A stretch of 32,828 nt of DNA, taken from contig CAJXUU010000020.1 of the NCBI GenBank assembly GCA_913061325.1, positions 1 through 32,828 of the forward strand, written 5' to 3'. Made by a program: the position numbers and the translations under genes. The DNA comes from an uncultured Saprospirales bacterium (GTDB lineage: Bacteria > Bacteroidota > Bacteroidia > Chitinophagales > Saprospiraceae). The notes beneath the pieces are model-generated. The model worked only from the letters and a program-made list of their open reading frames with translations, made no database searches and was not told the origin of the DNA. Positions 15,989-24,593 of the stretch are shown here, piece by piece (position 1 is the first letter of the stretch; each line of letters opens with the position of its first letter).

Positions 15989-17899
15989 ATGAAAGATCAG
16001 ACAATTGATCCAACCGATACTAGAGTCTACTTTATATGTGGAGTTTCAGGTTGTGGCAAAAGCACAGTCGGAAGGGCACTTTCAAAAAAAATAGATCTAC
16101 CATTTTTTGATGGGGATGATTTTCATCCTAAGGAGAATGTTGCAAAAATGGCATCTGGTCAACCACTAGACGATAAGGATCGGAAAAGATGGCTAACAGC
16201 TATTAATAAGCTCATTTCACAATCAGAGGATGGGTTGATCGTAGCGTGTTCTGCACTTAAAGAAAAATACAGAGCACAATTATCAGAAGATATAACAAAA
16301 AAGATTCACTGGATATTTTTAAATGGTGATTTTGATTTGATTTATAACAGAATGATTTCTAGGATTGATCATTTCATGGGCCCTAACTTGCTTCAGTCAC
16401 AGTTTGACATACTCGAAATTCCTAACTATGCGATAGAATGTGACATCAAATACTCTGTTGAAAAGATAGTACAAAACATTAGAATACAAACATTACAAAT
16501 GAAAAAACAACTTGGACTTATAGGTCTTGGAGTGATGGGAAAGAGCCTAGCGCGAAACTTTGCGGACAAAGGTATCAGCCTAAGTCTATACAATAGATTT
16601 GTAAAAGGATCAGAAGACGAAATAGCTAAAAATTTCATTGAGTCCTATCCTGTTCTCGATACAGCGGAAGGACATGAAGATTTACAGGAATTTGTGCAAT
16701 CTCTAAAAACTCCACGAACAGTATTTTTAATGATTTCTGCAGGAGCTGCGGTGGATGACACCATAGAGAAATTGATCCCCTTATTGGATAAAGGTGACCT
16801 AATTATTGATGGTGGAAATTCTCATTATAAACTGACTCAAGAAAGAAACGATAAACTCTCCGCTCATGGGATATATTTCATTGGTACTGGAGTTTCTGGT
16901 GGTGAAGAAGGTGCACTTAAAGGACCATCCATCATGCCAGGCGGAGAACCCGAGGCTTATGCTATCTGTAAGGATGCATTAGAAGCTATAGCGGCCAAAG
17001 ATATAAATGGAGGATCATGTTGTGGCTACATAGGAAAAGGAGGCGCTGGTCATTTTGTGAAAATGGTCCACAATGGAATGGAATATGCCGAGATGCAATT
17101 CTTAGCTGAGATATATGGCTTGCTGAGGTATTCGGCAGGTTATGACACAGACTTTATAGCAAACCTATTCGAGACTTGGACTAAGACTGATCTTAATAGT
17201 TATCTATTAGAAATTACTATAGAAGTATTGAGGAAAAAAGAAGATGATATTCACCTCGTTGATATTATTCTAGACAAGGCTGGTAACAAAGGAACAGGAA
17301 GCTGGACTACCATCGCTGCATGTGAGCTAGGCGTTCCAGTAAACACATTGACCGCTGCATTATTTGCAAGGTATCAGTCCGCATTCAAAGAAGAAAGACA
17401 ATCCGCAGAAAAACTATATGGTAAACAATTTAATAAAAGAGAAATCGATCTTACTTCACTTGCGGATGCGTACAAGGTTGCAAGAATCATCAACCATCAT
17501 CAAGGAATACAACTAATCTATGCTGCATCTGAATCCTATAATTGGAATATAGACATGCCTGAGGTTGCAAGAATCTGGACTAACGGGTGTATAATTAGGT
17601 CCGAATTAATGGAAGACCTAAAAGTGAAACTGAAAGAGGAACCTATCTTACTCAAACATGCAACCTATGTAAATATCGTCAACAATGGTATGGAATCTCT
17701 TAGAAAAGTTTGTTCACAAGCTATACTTTCAGGATCTGCAATTCCATGTCTCAATTCTGCATTGACATACGTCGAGACATATATAAACGAGCAGTCAACT
17801 GCCAATATCATCCAAGGTCAAAGAGATTATTTTGGTGCACACAGATATCAAAGAAAAGATGACCCAATTGGTCCTTCACATCATACAATTTGGAATTAA
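15989..17899 (+). CDS. Fused gluconokinase / 6-phosphogluconate dehydrogenase
   Basis: A single uninterrupted ORF encodes two consecutive pathway enzymes. I start at the internal ATG (MKDQTIDPTDTRVYFICG), 22 codons into the track ORF, because the kinase fold begins just after it; this gives 636 residues. Residues about 12-168 are a GntK-type gluconokinase with P-loop GVSGCGKST (18-26), DGDDFHP and the HFM...QFDILEIP region. Residues 171-636 are a full-length decarboxylating 6-phosphogluconate dehydrogenase. It has GLIGLGVMG at its start, GVSGGEEGALKGPSIMPGG, catalytic K358 and E365 in KMVHNGMEY, and the C-terminal RDYFGAHRYQR signature. The join keeps the normal MKKQLGLIG start of a free dehydrogenase. 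Gluconate would be converted directly to ribulose 5-phosphate. The gluconate permease gene follows 32 bp later. Confidence 0.93.
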   Translation: MKDQTIDPTDTRVYFICGVSGCGKSTVGRALSKKIDLPFFDGDDFHPKENVAKMASGQPLDDKDRKRWLTAINKLISQSEDGLIVACSALKEKYRAQLSEDITKKIHWIFLNGDFDLIYNRMISRIDHFMGPNLLQSQFDILEIPNYAIECDIKYSVEKIVQNIRIQTLQMKKQLGLIGLGVMGKSLARNFADKGISLSLYNRFVKGSEDEIAKNFIESYPVLDTAEGHEDLQEFVQSLKTPRTVFLMISAGAAVDDTIEKLIPLLDKGDLIIDGGNSHYKLTQERNDKLSAHGIYFIGTGVSGGEEGALKGPSIMPGGEPEAYAICKDALEAIAAKDINGGSCCGYIGKGGAGHFVKMVHNGMEYAEMQFLAEIYGLLRYSAGYDTDFIANLFETWTKTDLNSYLLEITIEVLRKKEDDIHLVDIILDKAGNKGTGSWTTIAACELGVPVNTLTAALFARYQSAFKEERQSAEKLYGKQFNKREIDLTSLADAYKVARIINHHQGIQLIYAASESYNWNIDMPEVARIWTNGCIIRSELMEDLKVKLKEEPILLKHATYVNIVNNGMESLRKVCSQAILSGSAIPCLNSALTYVETYINEQSTANIIQGQRDYFGAHRYQRKDDPIGPSHHTIWN

Positions 17900-17931
17900 A
17901 ATTTAGTATTCCAACCTCTAAAAACTAAGCT

Positions 17932-19269
17932 ATGAGTGTTATATTAAGTGTACTTGCTGGGATTATCATCCTTTTGACATTGATCTTAGTGTTGAGATTA
18001 CCCGCTTTTATTTCCTTGTTGATATCGAGTATTTTGACAGGTTTATTTGCTGGGCTTGATGCTGCGACTATTATTGATACTGTACAAAAAGGAATGGGAT
18101 CGACACTTGGTTTTGTAGCTGTTGTAGTAGGTTTAGGTGCTATGTTTGGAGCTATCTTAGAGAAATCAAAAGGGGCTGAAGCAATAGCACAATGGCTTAC
18201 CAAAACAATGGGAATAAAGAACGCGCCAACGTCTATGCTTATAACTGGATTTGTAGTGGCGATTCCAGTATTTTTTGATGTTGCTTTTATTATTCTTATT
18301 CCAGTTATTTATGCACTCCAAAGAAAAACAGGCAAATCACTTTTACTATATGGGATTCCTCTTTTGGCTGGATTAGCGATCACTCACTCTTTTATCCCTC
18401 CGACCCCAGGTCCAGTAGCAGTTGCGGATATCATCAATGCTGATCTAGGTTGGGTTATATTAGTTGGTTTTTTAGCAGGAATTCCTACAGCTATCGCAAG
18501 TGGATTGATTTATGGGAAATATATTGCAGGTAAGATCCATATACATGCCCCACCATTGGTTTCAGGAGACATAGAAAAAGACAGTACTCCTTTACCAAAC
18601 ATAGGATTGATTTTATCAATAATCTTAGTGCCTATTGTTCTTATTCTCTTTGGGACTATGATAAAATCTGGATTGATAGAAATCAGTAGTCCTAGCATTA
18701 AAAATATAGTCACACTTCTTGGCCATCCATTTACAGCATTAATTATAGCAAATCTAATTGTTTGGTATGCACTAGGAATAGGCAGAGGTTTTTCATCTAA
18801 AGAACTTTTTAAGATTAGTTCAAAATCGATGGAGCCTGCAGGTACAATTATCCTTCTAACTGGCGCGGGCGGTGTGTTCAAGCAAGTTCTTGTAAATACT
18901 GGTGCCGGAGAGATCATTGCTAATTCTTTTGCTGAATGGGGATTTCCTGTTATTTTATTTGGATTCTTAGCAGCCGCCATTGTACGAATTCTTCAAGGTT
19001 CGGCTACAGTAGCTATGATCACTGCGGCAGGGTTAGTAGCGCCAATTTTGGCTGGATCATCATTCTCTGGAGGTCAATTAGCTGCTTTAGTTATAGCAAT
19101 AGCATCAGGTGCAAGTATTCTGTCTCACGTAAATGATAGTGGATTCTGGTTGGTCAAAGAATATCTGGGAATGGATGAAAAACAAACTTTTCAGTCATGG
19201 ACCATAATGACAACGGTTTTAGCATTTACTGGTTTTTTCTCAGCAGTAATTTTATTTTATATTTTTTAG
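17932..19269 (+). CDS. gntP: GntP-family gluconate:H+ symporter
   Basis: This 445-residue polytopic membrane protein has about 12 hydrophobic segments across its whole length. Family signatures are GLGAMFGAILEKSKGAE (about 69-85), AIPVFFDVAFIILIPVIY (about 110-127), THSFIPPTPGPVAVAD (about 154-169) and ILSHVNDSGFWLVKEY near the C-terminus (about 396-411). These are typical of gluconate and related sugar-acid permeases. It is 32 bp downstream of the fused gluconokinase/6-phosphogluconate dehydrogenase, so the substrate is most likely gluconate and the pair forms an uptake-to-pentose-phosphate operon. Members of the family also carry fructuronate, idonate or glycerate, so the substrate rests on this context. 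Confidence 0.92.
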   Translation: MSVILSVLAGIIILLTLILVLRLPAFISLLISSILTGLFAGLDAATIIDTVQKGMGSTLGFVAVVVGLGAMFGAILEKSKGAEAIAQWLTKTMGIKNAPTSMLITGFVVAIPVFFDVAFIILIPVIYALQRKTGKSLLLYGIPLLAGLAITHSFIPPTPGPVAVADIINADLGWVILVGFLAGIPTAIASGLIYGKYIAGKIHIHAPPLVSGDIEKDSTPLPNIGLILSIILVPIVLILFGTMIKSGLIEISSPSIKNIVTLLGHPFTALIIANLIVWYALGIGRGFSSKELFKISSKSMEPAGTIILLTGAGGVFKQVLVNTGAGEIIANSFAEWGFPVILFGFLAAAIVRILQGSATVAMITAAGLVAPILAGSSFSGGQLAALVIAIASGASILSHVNDSGFWLVKEYLGMDEKQTFQSWTIMTTVLAFTGFFSAVILFYIF

Positions 19270-19311
19270 AAAAAACATTCCTATTAACAGAGAACCTAAA
19301 TATCAAATAGA

Positions 19312-19335
19312 TAAGATTGTTTGGTAATAATCTTA
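19312..19335 (+). repeat. Hairpin downstream of gntP
   Basis: TAAGATT (19312-19318) and AATCTTA (19329-19335) form a 7-bp stem with a 10-base loop about 40 bp after the permease stop codon. No T-run follows on the plus strand (CCCAAAAAC comes next), so it is not a typical intrinsic terminator. It may stabilise the 3' end of the mRNA. Confidence 0.3.
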
Positions 19336-19364
19336 CCCAAAAACAAATAAAAACTATTCTGTAG

Positions 19365-19395
19365 TTGTCATTTTTATTTACTTTCTTGGTATAAT
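19365..19395 (+). promoter_or_regulatory. Candidate promoter of the MscS gene
   Basis: TTGTCA (19365-19370) and TATAAT (19390-19395) are separated by 19 bases, fitting the TTG / TA-rich -7 arrangement of Bacteroidota vegetative promoters only loosely. It is about 40 bp upstream of the start codon in an otherwise non-coding A/T-rich stretch. Confidence 0.35.
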
Positions 19396-19436
19396 AATTA
19401 TAAATACTTAAATTTTATATTTTAACAAAAAACATA

Positions 19437-20255
19437 ATGGATTTTACTAAAATAACAACCCAAGCCGCTAATATGGCTATCGCCTACGCTCCCAAGTTTT
19501 TGATGGCAACTATTACATTAATTGTTGGTTTCTGGATCGTAAAAAAAATAGTGAGCCTATTTGAAAAATCAATGACAAAATCAGGAACTGATGTGTCTTT
19601 GTCAAAATTTTTATCATCCATAATAAGTGCTATTTTAAAAGTTCTAGTCCTCTTATCTGTTGCTGGCATGTTTGGTGTCAACACAACATCATTCATAGCG
19701 ATCCTTGGTGGACTAATGGTAGGCGTAGGTATGGCACTAAATGGCAGTCTAGGTCAAGTAGCCTCTGGGGTAATGATAATGATATTCAAACCTTTCAAAG
19801 TAGGAGATCTCGTAGAAATAGGTGGTGGAAATCTAGGCTCAGTAGAATCTATAAATGCGTTTAATACAGAATTAGCGACATTAGACAACAAAAGAATATA
19901 TGTTGCCAACAACAATGTTACTGGCAATACGATTACCAATATCTCAGGACAAGGAACTGTAGGAGTAGAATTGACTTTCGGAATAGGGTATGGTGATAAT
20001 ATTGATAAGGCGAGAAAAATAATTCTTCAAGTAGGCAAAGACTGTCCACATATTCTAGATGACCCAGCTCAAGGTGTTGTAGTTGCTAATTTAGGAGATA
20101 GCTCAGTAGACCTAGCAACTCGTCCGTTTTGTAATAGCGAACATTATTGGGATGTAAAATTCTATATGACTGAGCATGTCAAAAAAGCATTTGATAAAGA
20201 AGGTGTTGGTATCCCTTATCCAACTATGGATCTCAATGTGGTAAGTCAAAATTAA
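19437..20255 (+). CDS. mscS: Small-conductance mechanosensitive channel (MscS)
   Basis: This inner-membrane tension-gated channel releases solutes after osmotic downshock. The 272-residue length is close to E. coli MscS (286). Helices are at about 20-38 and 62-82. The pore-lining helix is at about 85-118, with the small-residue pattern GLMVGVGMALNGSLGQVASG followed by the FKPFKVGDLVEI turn into the beta domain. The vestibule domain ends with GIPYPTMDLNV, matching the conserved FPYPQ-D-type C-terminus. A hairpin terminator lies just after the stop. It has its own candidate promoter and seems to be a single-gene unit. Confidence 0.95.
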   Translation: MDFTKITTQAANMAIAYAPKFLMATITLIVGFWIVKKIVSLFEKSMTKSGTDVSLSKFLSSIISAILKVLVLLSVAGMFGVNTTSFIAILGGLMVGVGMALNGSLGQVASGVMIMIFKPFKVGDLVEIGGGNLGSVESINAFNTELATLDNKRIYVANNNVTGNTITNISGQGTVGVELTFGIGYGDNIDKARKIILQVGKDCPHILDDPAQGVVVANLGDSSVDLATRPFCNSEHYWDVKFYMTEHVKKAFDKEGVGIPYPTMDLNVVSQN

Positions 20256-20280
20256 TAAGATTAGATTGAAATCTAAACAC

Positions 20281-20325
20281 AAAATGCTCTGTTCGATCAA
20301 CTTCGTTCAGAGCTTTTAATTTAAT
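20281..20325 (+). terminator. Intrinsic terminator after the MscS gene
   Basis: GCTCTG (20286-20291) pairs with CAGAGC (20308-20313); further pairing inside the loop is imperfect. The stem is flanked by AAAA upstream and TTTTAATTTAA downstream, a standard Rho-independent layout 25 bp beyond the stop codon. Confidence 0.65.
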
Positions 20326-20369
20326 AAGCATACTTACATCCATTATTTTAAATAATAAGCCCATTTTAA

Positions 20370-20377
20370 TAACTTTG
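20370..20377 (+). promoter_or_regulatory. Candidate -7 element (TAACTTTG) of the SRPBCC gene
   Basis: TAACTTTG is an exact match to the Bacteroidota -7 consensus TAnnTTTG and lies 32 bp before the ATG at 20410. No clear TTG -33 element was seen at the right distance, so the call rests on one half of the promoter. Confidence 0.35.
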
Positions 20378-20409
20378 AATTCATTCGACCTGTAACATTA
20401 AATGGAATC

Positions 20410-20871
20410 ATGAACAAGGAATTAGAAGTAATCGAATCAATAATTATAAATGGAGTAGCTGAATCAGTTTGGGATGCCATGACTAATCCTATATTCATTG
20501 CCCAATATCTATATGGTACGCAGACCACAACTGACTGGATGGTGGGTAGCCCAATAACCTTCGAAGGTCAATATGGAGAGCATTCATATAAAGATAAAGG
20601 TGTTGTAAAAACCAACGAACCACTTAAAAAACTGTCTTACAGTTATTGGTCTTCGATGTCTGGCTTAGAAGATTTACCAGAAAATTATTTTGAAGTAACT
20701 TACATAATTGAGCCAATAGCTGATGGTAAGACTCAACTCACTTGGTACCAGATAGGTTTCTCAAGTGAAAAAGGGTATGAGCATACAAAATCCACATTAC
20801 CAGACATGCTCAATCAGATAAAAGAAATTGTTGAAAAACCGTTTATAGAACCAAACTATCTACAATCATAA
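20410..20871 (+). CDS. SRPBCC/AHSA1-like domain protein
   Basis: This 153-residue cytoplasmic protein has the START-like ligand-binding fold of the AHSA1/CalC group. Visible are the opening strand with VIESIIINGVAESVWDAMTNPIF, the helix QYLYGTQTTTDWMVGSPITFEG, and the later strands up to a long C-terminal helix (LPDMLNQIKEIVEK). The family includes Hsp90-activator-like proteins and stress-related lipid or small-molecule binders, and its ligand cannot be deduced. There is no signal peptide. The pentapeptide-repeat gene starts 56 bp downstream, so the two may be co-transcribed. Confidence 0.82.
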   Translation: MNKELEVIESIIINGVAESVWDAMTNPIFIAQYLYGTQTTTDWMVGSPITFEGQYGEHSYKDKGVVKTNEPLKKLSYSYWSSMSGLEDLPENYFEVTYIIEPIADGKTQLTWYQIGFSSEKGYEHTKSTLPDMLNQIKEIVEKPFIEPNYLQS

Positions 20872-20927
20872 ACTTATAATAAAAGAAGATTTTTCACAAG
20901 GAGACTTTCACAATAAGAATCTAAATT

Positions 20928-21491
20928 ATGTTAACACTAGATCAAACTTTCGAAGATCAAACATATACTGGGCAAGTCCTGTCAATGGGCGGTTACGATA
21001 ATTGTATATTTGACAAATGTAATTTTGAAGGAGCTGATTTAGCTGAGATTAGTTTCACAGAATGCAATTTCAAGCAGTGCCATTTTGGGAGAGCTGCTTT
21101 GGACAATGTAGGATTCAAAGATGTAACTTTTGATGGTTGCAACTTTCTCGGAAGCGACTTCAATAACTGTTCTCCCTTTCTAATGAAAATGAAATTCTTG
21201 GAGTGCCAGATGGACCTTTCAATGTTATCAAAATTGAAACTAAAAGGAACTGAATTCAAAAATTGTTCGATGAAAGAAGCAGATTTTACAGAAAGTGATT
21301 TAACCGAAGCTTCATTTGATTTCTCTAATTTGGAAAGAGCTATTTTCCAAAATTGCAACTTAGCAAAGACTGACTTCAGAGAAGCAAAAAACTATTCATT
21401 CGAACCTTCTCAAAATTCACTAAAGAAGACAAAATTTTCGAAAAATGGAGTTATGGGCCTGTTGAATAGATATGATATAATTGTAAGTTGA
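20928..21491 (+). CDS. Pentapeptide-repeat protein (Qnr/MfpA-like fold)
   Basis: The 187 residues are built mostly of five-residue repeats with a central F or L (for example CIFDKCNFEGADLAEISF, FTECNFKQCHFGRAAL, ADFTESDLTEASFDFSNL), predicting a right-handed square beta-helix. The break at SPFLMKMKFLECQMDLSMLSKLKLKG separates two coils, and the C-terminal tail (GVMGLLNRYDIIV) resembles the capping end of Qnr-like proteins. Some relatives protect DNA gyrase from quinolones or toxins, but many have no known role, so a resistance function is not claimed. An A/G-rich leader (CACAAGGAGA) is upstream. It follows the SRPBCC gene in the same orientation. Confidence 0.85.
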   Translation: MLTLDQTFEDQTYTGQVLSMGGYDNCIFDKCNFEGADLAEISFTECNFKQCHFGRAALDNVGFKDVTFDGCNFLGSDFNNCSPFLMKMKFLECQMDLSMLSKLKLKGTEFKNCSMKEADFTESDLTEASFDFSNLERAIFQNCNLAKTDFREAKNYSFEPSQNSLKKTKFSKNGVMGLLNRYDIIVS

Positions 21492-21492
21492 T

Positions 21493-21648
21493 ATGATAGT
21501 TCCAAAAATATATCGGCCCGATATAGTCCATAAAATCCAAGGGTATTATAGAGAAAACCTTCTAACTTCATCACACCCTATCATCAAACATATACTTTAC
21601 TTACTTCAACTGATCACCCTTATATTGCAGGTGTCGGCGAAGAAATAG
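21493..21648 (+). CDS. Possible 51-residue small ORF directly after the pentapeptide gene
   Basis: An ATG one base after the pentapeptide stop codon opens a 51-codon frame (start MIVPKIYRPDIVHKIQGYY) ending at TAG 21646-21648. The spacing suits translational coupling. The product has a hydrophobic C-terminal part (HILYLLQLITLILQV) that could be one membrane helix. It overlaps the hairpin at 21509-21525 and has no recognised homologue, so it may be chance. Confidence 0.25.
   Translation: MIVPKIYRPDIVHKIQGYYRENLLTSSHPIIKHILYLLQLITLILQVSAKK
21501..21525 (-). terminator. Hairpin terminator of the export operon
   Basis: TATATCG (21509-21515), a 3-base loop and CGATATA (21519-21525) form a 7-bp stem that, on the minus strand, is followed immediately by TTTTT. 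It lies about 145 bp beyond the TolC gene stop codon and between convergent genes. Confidence 0.5.
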
Positions 21649-21668
21649 AGGTTTTACTACGATAGATC

Positions 21669-23129
21669 TCAATCCAAAGGGGTATTGGTCTCAAAGTCAA
21701 AAAGTGTGAGATTTCTCAATGTATAATGTGCTCTCCAAAGATCCCATAAGCTATTAAAATACTGTTGCCTTGCTCCTTGTTCTTCTTGGATTGCAATATT
21801 CAGATTCGTTACATCAATTTTACCAATTTGAAATCTCTTTTTGGCAATATCTAATCTTCTAAGAGCGATTTCTAAAGCTTCCTCTGCTAATTTAAGTTGA
21901 CTTCTTTTGAGTTCGAACTGCTCTACATTCACCATTATCTCACGTTCAAAAGTAACCTCGTTTTGTCTTATTTGAAGCCTTGTTCTTTCAAGGTTTGATT
22001 TTGCAATTTCTCTCTGCGCCTTTGCTCTTCCAAAATCCGCAATTGGAATATCTATTTGAAGTCTAACACCCTCTTGATCTAGCAAATTACTATAGGCGTT
22101 TCCAAACGTTGGAGAATCCTTAGTCAATCCAAATGAACCCGCCAAAAGTAGATTTGGGCCATTTTCTTTTTGTGCAAATTCTACATCCTTTTCCGCCCTT
22201 AATAAAGCTAATCTAAATTGTTCTGTTTGGCTTCTATTTTTCTTAGCAAATTCAAGAGCTTTATTTTTATCTATGCTATATACTGTAATAGGTTGCGGGG
22301 GACTAAATTCAAAATCAACCTCATTTGTTATTCCTAAAAAATCTCTTAATAATTCTGTTTTATTTTGAACTCCCAATTCTAGTCTAGCTACTGTTCCATC
22401 TGCATTTTTTGCGCTCAATTGGATCTGTAACAGGTCCGTCTCTGATATACGACCAACTTCAAACCTTCCTTTAGAATTGATAGCAATAGAATCTAAATAG
22501 TCCCTATTATTTCTAGCTTCTATCAAGCTAAGTTTTGTGGTGTAGAGATCAAAAAAGTTATTCACTGCATCGAAAGCTACTTTTTCCTTATCCTCAACAA
22601 AGACCTTTCTCGATGTTTCGTAATTTATTTTTGCTTCTTTCTTATCCCATTTATACGGATTAAGTCGCAACAATGGCTGAACAAAACCAATCCTTATTGG
22701 TGAAGAAAGAAAAGAAGATGTTGCATCAATCCCATCTTGAGCAAATTGATCTATTCGTTGTAAATTACTTGATAAAAAAACACTTCCACCTGTAGCACTA
22801 ACAACTTGATCTAATTGGATTCCCACAGCATTTGTCATATAGGAATTATTAACAAACTGAGTACCTCCTAGCAAAGTTACTTGACTCACACTTCTATTTA
22901 TATTGGCTACAGTTGCACTCAATCCGATCTGTGGTTTAAAGATAGCTTTAGAGGCGGTATAAACCCATTCAGCATTTACCTGATCCATTTTCGACAGTAG
23001 ATAATCTGGTGAATCTGTTTGTGCTGTTTTAATTATATCATATATACTAGCAGATATTACTTTTTGAGCATTCCCAGACATAGAAAATGCCAATATTATT
23101 ATAGTTGTCAGATTGATAAGTTTATTCAT
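21669..23129 (-). CDS. TolC-family outer membrane efflux protein
   Basis: This is the outer-membrane channel of the tripartite exporter encoded with the two genes upstream. I start at the internal methionine (MNKLINLTTIIILAFSMSGNAQ), which gives a normal signal peptide cleaved near NAQ; the track start at 23177 would add 16 residues in front of it. The mature protein has the duplicated OEP layout of long amphipathic helices and short strands. Examples are the helical VFVEDKEKVAFDAVNNFFDLYTTKLSLIEARNN block and, in the second half, RLQIDIPIADFGRAKAQREIAKSNLERTRLQI, a classic OEP motif. The length of 486 residues is normal. It is the last gene of the operon, 69 bp after the permease, with a hairpin terminator downstream. 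Confidence 0.92.
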   Translation of the reverse strand: MNKLINLTTIIILAFSMSGNAQKVISASIYDIIKTAQTDSPDYLLSKMDQVNAEWVYTASKAIFKPQIGLSATVANINRSVSQVTLLGGTQFVNNSYMTNAVGIQLDQVVSATGGSVFLSSNLQRIDQFAQDGIDATSSFLSSPIRIGFVQPLLRLNPYKWDKKEAKINYETSRKVFVEDKEKVAFDAVNNFFDLYTTKLSLIEARNNRDYLDSIAINSKGRFEVGRISETDLLQIQLSAKNADGTVARLELGVQNKTELLRDFLGITNEVDFEFSPPQPITVYSIDKNKALEFAKKNRSQTEQFRLALLRAEKDVEFAQKENGPNLLLAGSFGLTKDSPTFGNAYSNLLDQEGVRLQIDIPIADFGRAKAQREIAKSNLERTRLQIRQNEVTFEREIMVNVEQFELKRSQLKLAEEALEIALRRLDIAKKRFQIGKIDVTNLNIAIQEEQGARQQYFNSLWDLWRAHYTLRNLTLFDFETNTPLD

Positions 23130-23198
23130 ATGGTTGCTAATATTTTCTAGATTTTCGCAATTAAAATTGTAATTCATTTAACTAATATTAGTACACCT

Positions 23199-24515
23199 TT
23201 AATCTGTTCTCAATGCAGTTATCGGATCCATTTTTGCAGCTTTCTGTGCAGGCATAATCCCAAAGATGATTCCAATACTGACAGCAATACCAAAACTAAT
23301 TAATATAGATGCAAAAGATATTACAGTGGATATATCAGCATATGCAGCGATTACTTTGGCACCAAAAATCCCAAGTATTACCCCTATGATTCCACCAAAT
23401 AAACTTATCGCAATTGCTTCTAATAAAAACTGATAAATAATATCTTTTTCAGTTGCTCCAATTGATCTTCTCAGACCGATTTCTTTTACTCGCTCTAAAA
23501 CACTTGCGAGCATAATATTCATAATCCCGATCCCTCCAACTAATAATGATATACCTGCAATTACCGCTAATATCAAATTCATCGTTTCTTGAGTATTTTG
23601 TTGCTGTTTGATTAATAATTCAGGTACTTTAATTTCAAAATCAGCTTGATTGTTATGTCTTCTCAATAATAACCTGCTGATAAGTTCAGCACTTGACTCC
23701 ATACTTTTTGCATCAGCTAATTTCACAACTACTTTATCTAGTTGATGGTAGTTCTTATTTTCTGTTTCATCGTCGTCATCTCGCTTTACATCTTCTTTTC
23801 CAATACGTATTTTGTTATTAATTCTCAGTTTGAAAGTATCAAATGGAATAAAGATGATATTGCTATAATTATTGACGTCCAATTTCACAAGATTCTCTTT
23901 TGAAATCAATCTCTTTTTGAGTACCCCTATCACCTTAAACACTACATGATTGGATTTCACATAACTGCCGATTGGGTTTTTTCCTAAAAATAATCGTGCA
24001 GCTGCATTGGCACCTAAGACACATACATTTACTCCATTTTTATGATTGCCTGAGAAAAATGAACCTTTGCTTAATTCTAGATTATTTACATTGAAAAAAT
24101 CATTATTCACACCATAGCATTTAGATTTTACCATGTTCTTTCCATAAAGAATTTTAGCATCATCCTCTGTTTCTATAGAAAGTGTTTCTATTCCTGGTAC
24201 AATGCTTTTAATTGCCTCAACATCTTTTAAGGTCAACCCAGGAGTATAGGACTTTTTCTCTTCTTTTATATTACCTCCACTATCCTCCCCGTTTTGCTCA
24301 GGAGGGATAGAATTGATAACAATGTTATTTGTACCTATTATTTTTAATTGATCTAGAATTGATTTTTTTGCTCCGTTTCCAATTGCTAACATGGATACAA
24401 CGGCAAATACTCCGAAAATAATCCCTAGGGCTGTAAGTAGGGCTCTCAATTTATTTTGGCTGATACCTTCGATAGCTAATCCAAGATTTCTTCTGATATA
24501 AACGAACATAGACAT
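23199..24515 (-). CDS. MacB-type ABC transporter permease (no ATPase domain)
   Basis: This 438-residue inner-membrane protein has the FtsX/MacB topology. One N-terminal helix (about 23-46, LLTALGIIFGVFAVVSMLAIGNG) is followed by a large periplasmic MacB core domain (about 47-310). Three C-terminal helices (about 315-430) include GGIGIMNIMLASVLERVKEIGLRRSIGA, whose charged coupling helix contacts an ATPase, and the end IMPAQKAAKMDPITALRTD. Unlike E. coli MacB there is no fused ATPase domain, and no separate ATPase gene is in the window. It is 78 bp after the adaptor gene and 69 bp before the TolC gene, consistent with one operon. The substrate is unknown. Confidence 0.93.
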   Translation of the reverse strand: MSMFVYIRRNLGLAIEGISQNKLRALLTALGIIFGVFAVVSMLAIGNGAKKSILDQLKIIGTNNIVINSIPPEQNGEDSGGNIKEEKKSYTPGLTLKDVEAIKSIVPGIETLSIETEDDAKILYGKNMVKSKCYGVNNDFFNVNNLELSKGSFFSGNHKNGVNVCVLGANAAARLFLGKNPIGSYVKSNHVVFKVIGVLKKRLISKENLVKLDVNNYSNIIFIPFDTFKLRINNKIRIGKEDVKRDDDDETENKNYHQLDKVVVKLADAKSMESSAELISRLLLRRHNNQADFEIKVPELLIKQQQNTQETMNLILAVIAGISLLVGGIGIMNIMLASVLERVKEIGLRRSIGATEKDIIYQFLLEAIAISLFGGIIGVILGIFGAKVIAAYADISTVISFASILISFGIAVSIGIIFGIMPAQKAAKMDPITALRTD

Positions 24516-24593
24516 AGATTGAAGTGATAAAAAATGGTTGCCGCTTTAATTGCTTAGAATCAAGCAGAAATGATAATTTCTATGAATAACACT

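Noticed and set aside
18510-18980. 156-residue minus-strand ORF
   Set aside because: It is the reverse of the GntP permease; hydrophobic codons make long antisense frames.
20928-21491. Calling the pentapeptide protein a quinolone-resistance (Qnr) determinant
   Set aside because: The fold is similar, but pentapeptide repeats are widespread and no Qnr-specific loop could be verified by eye.
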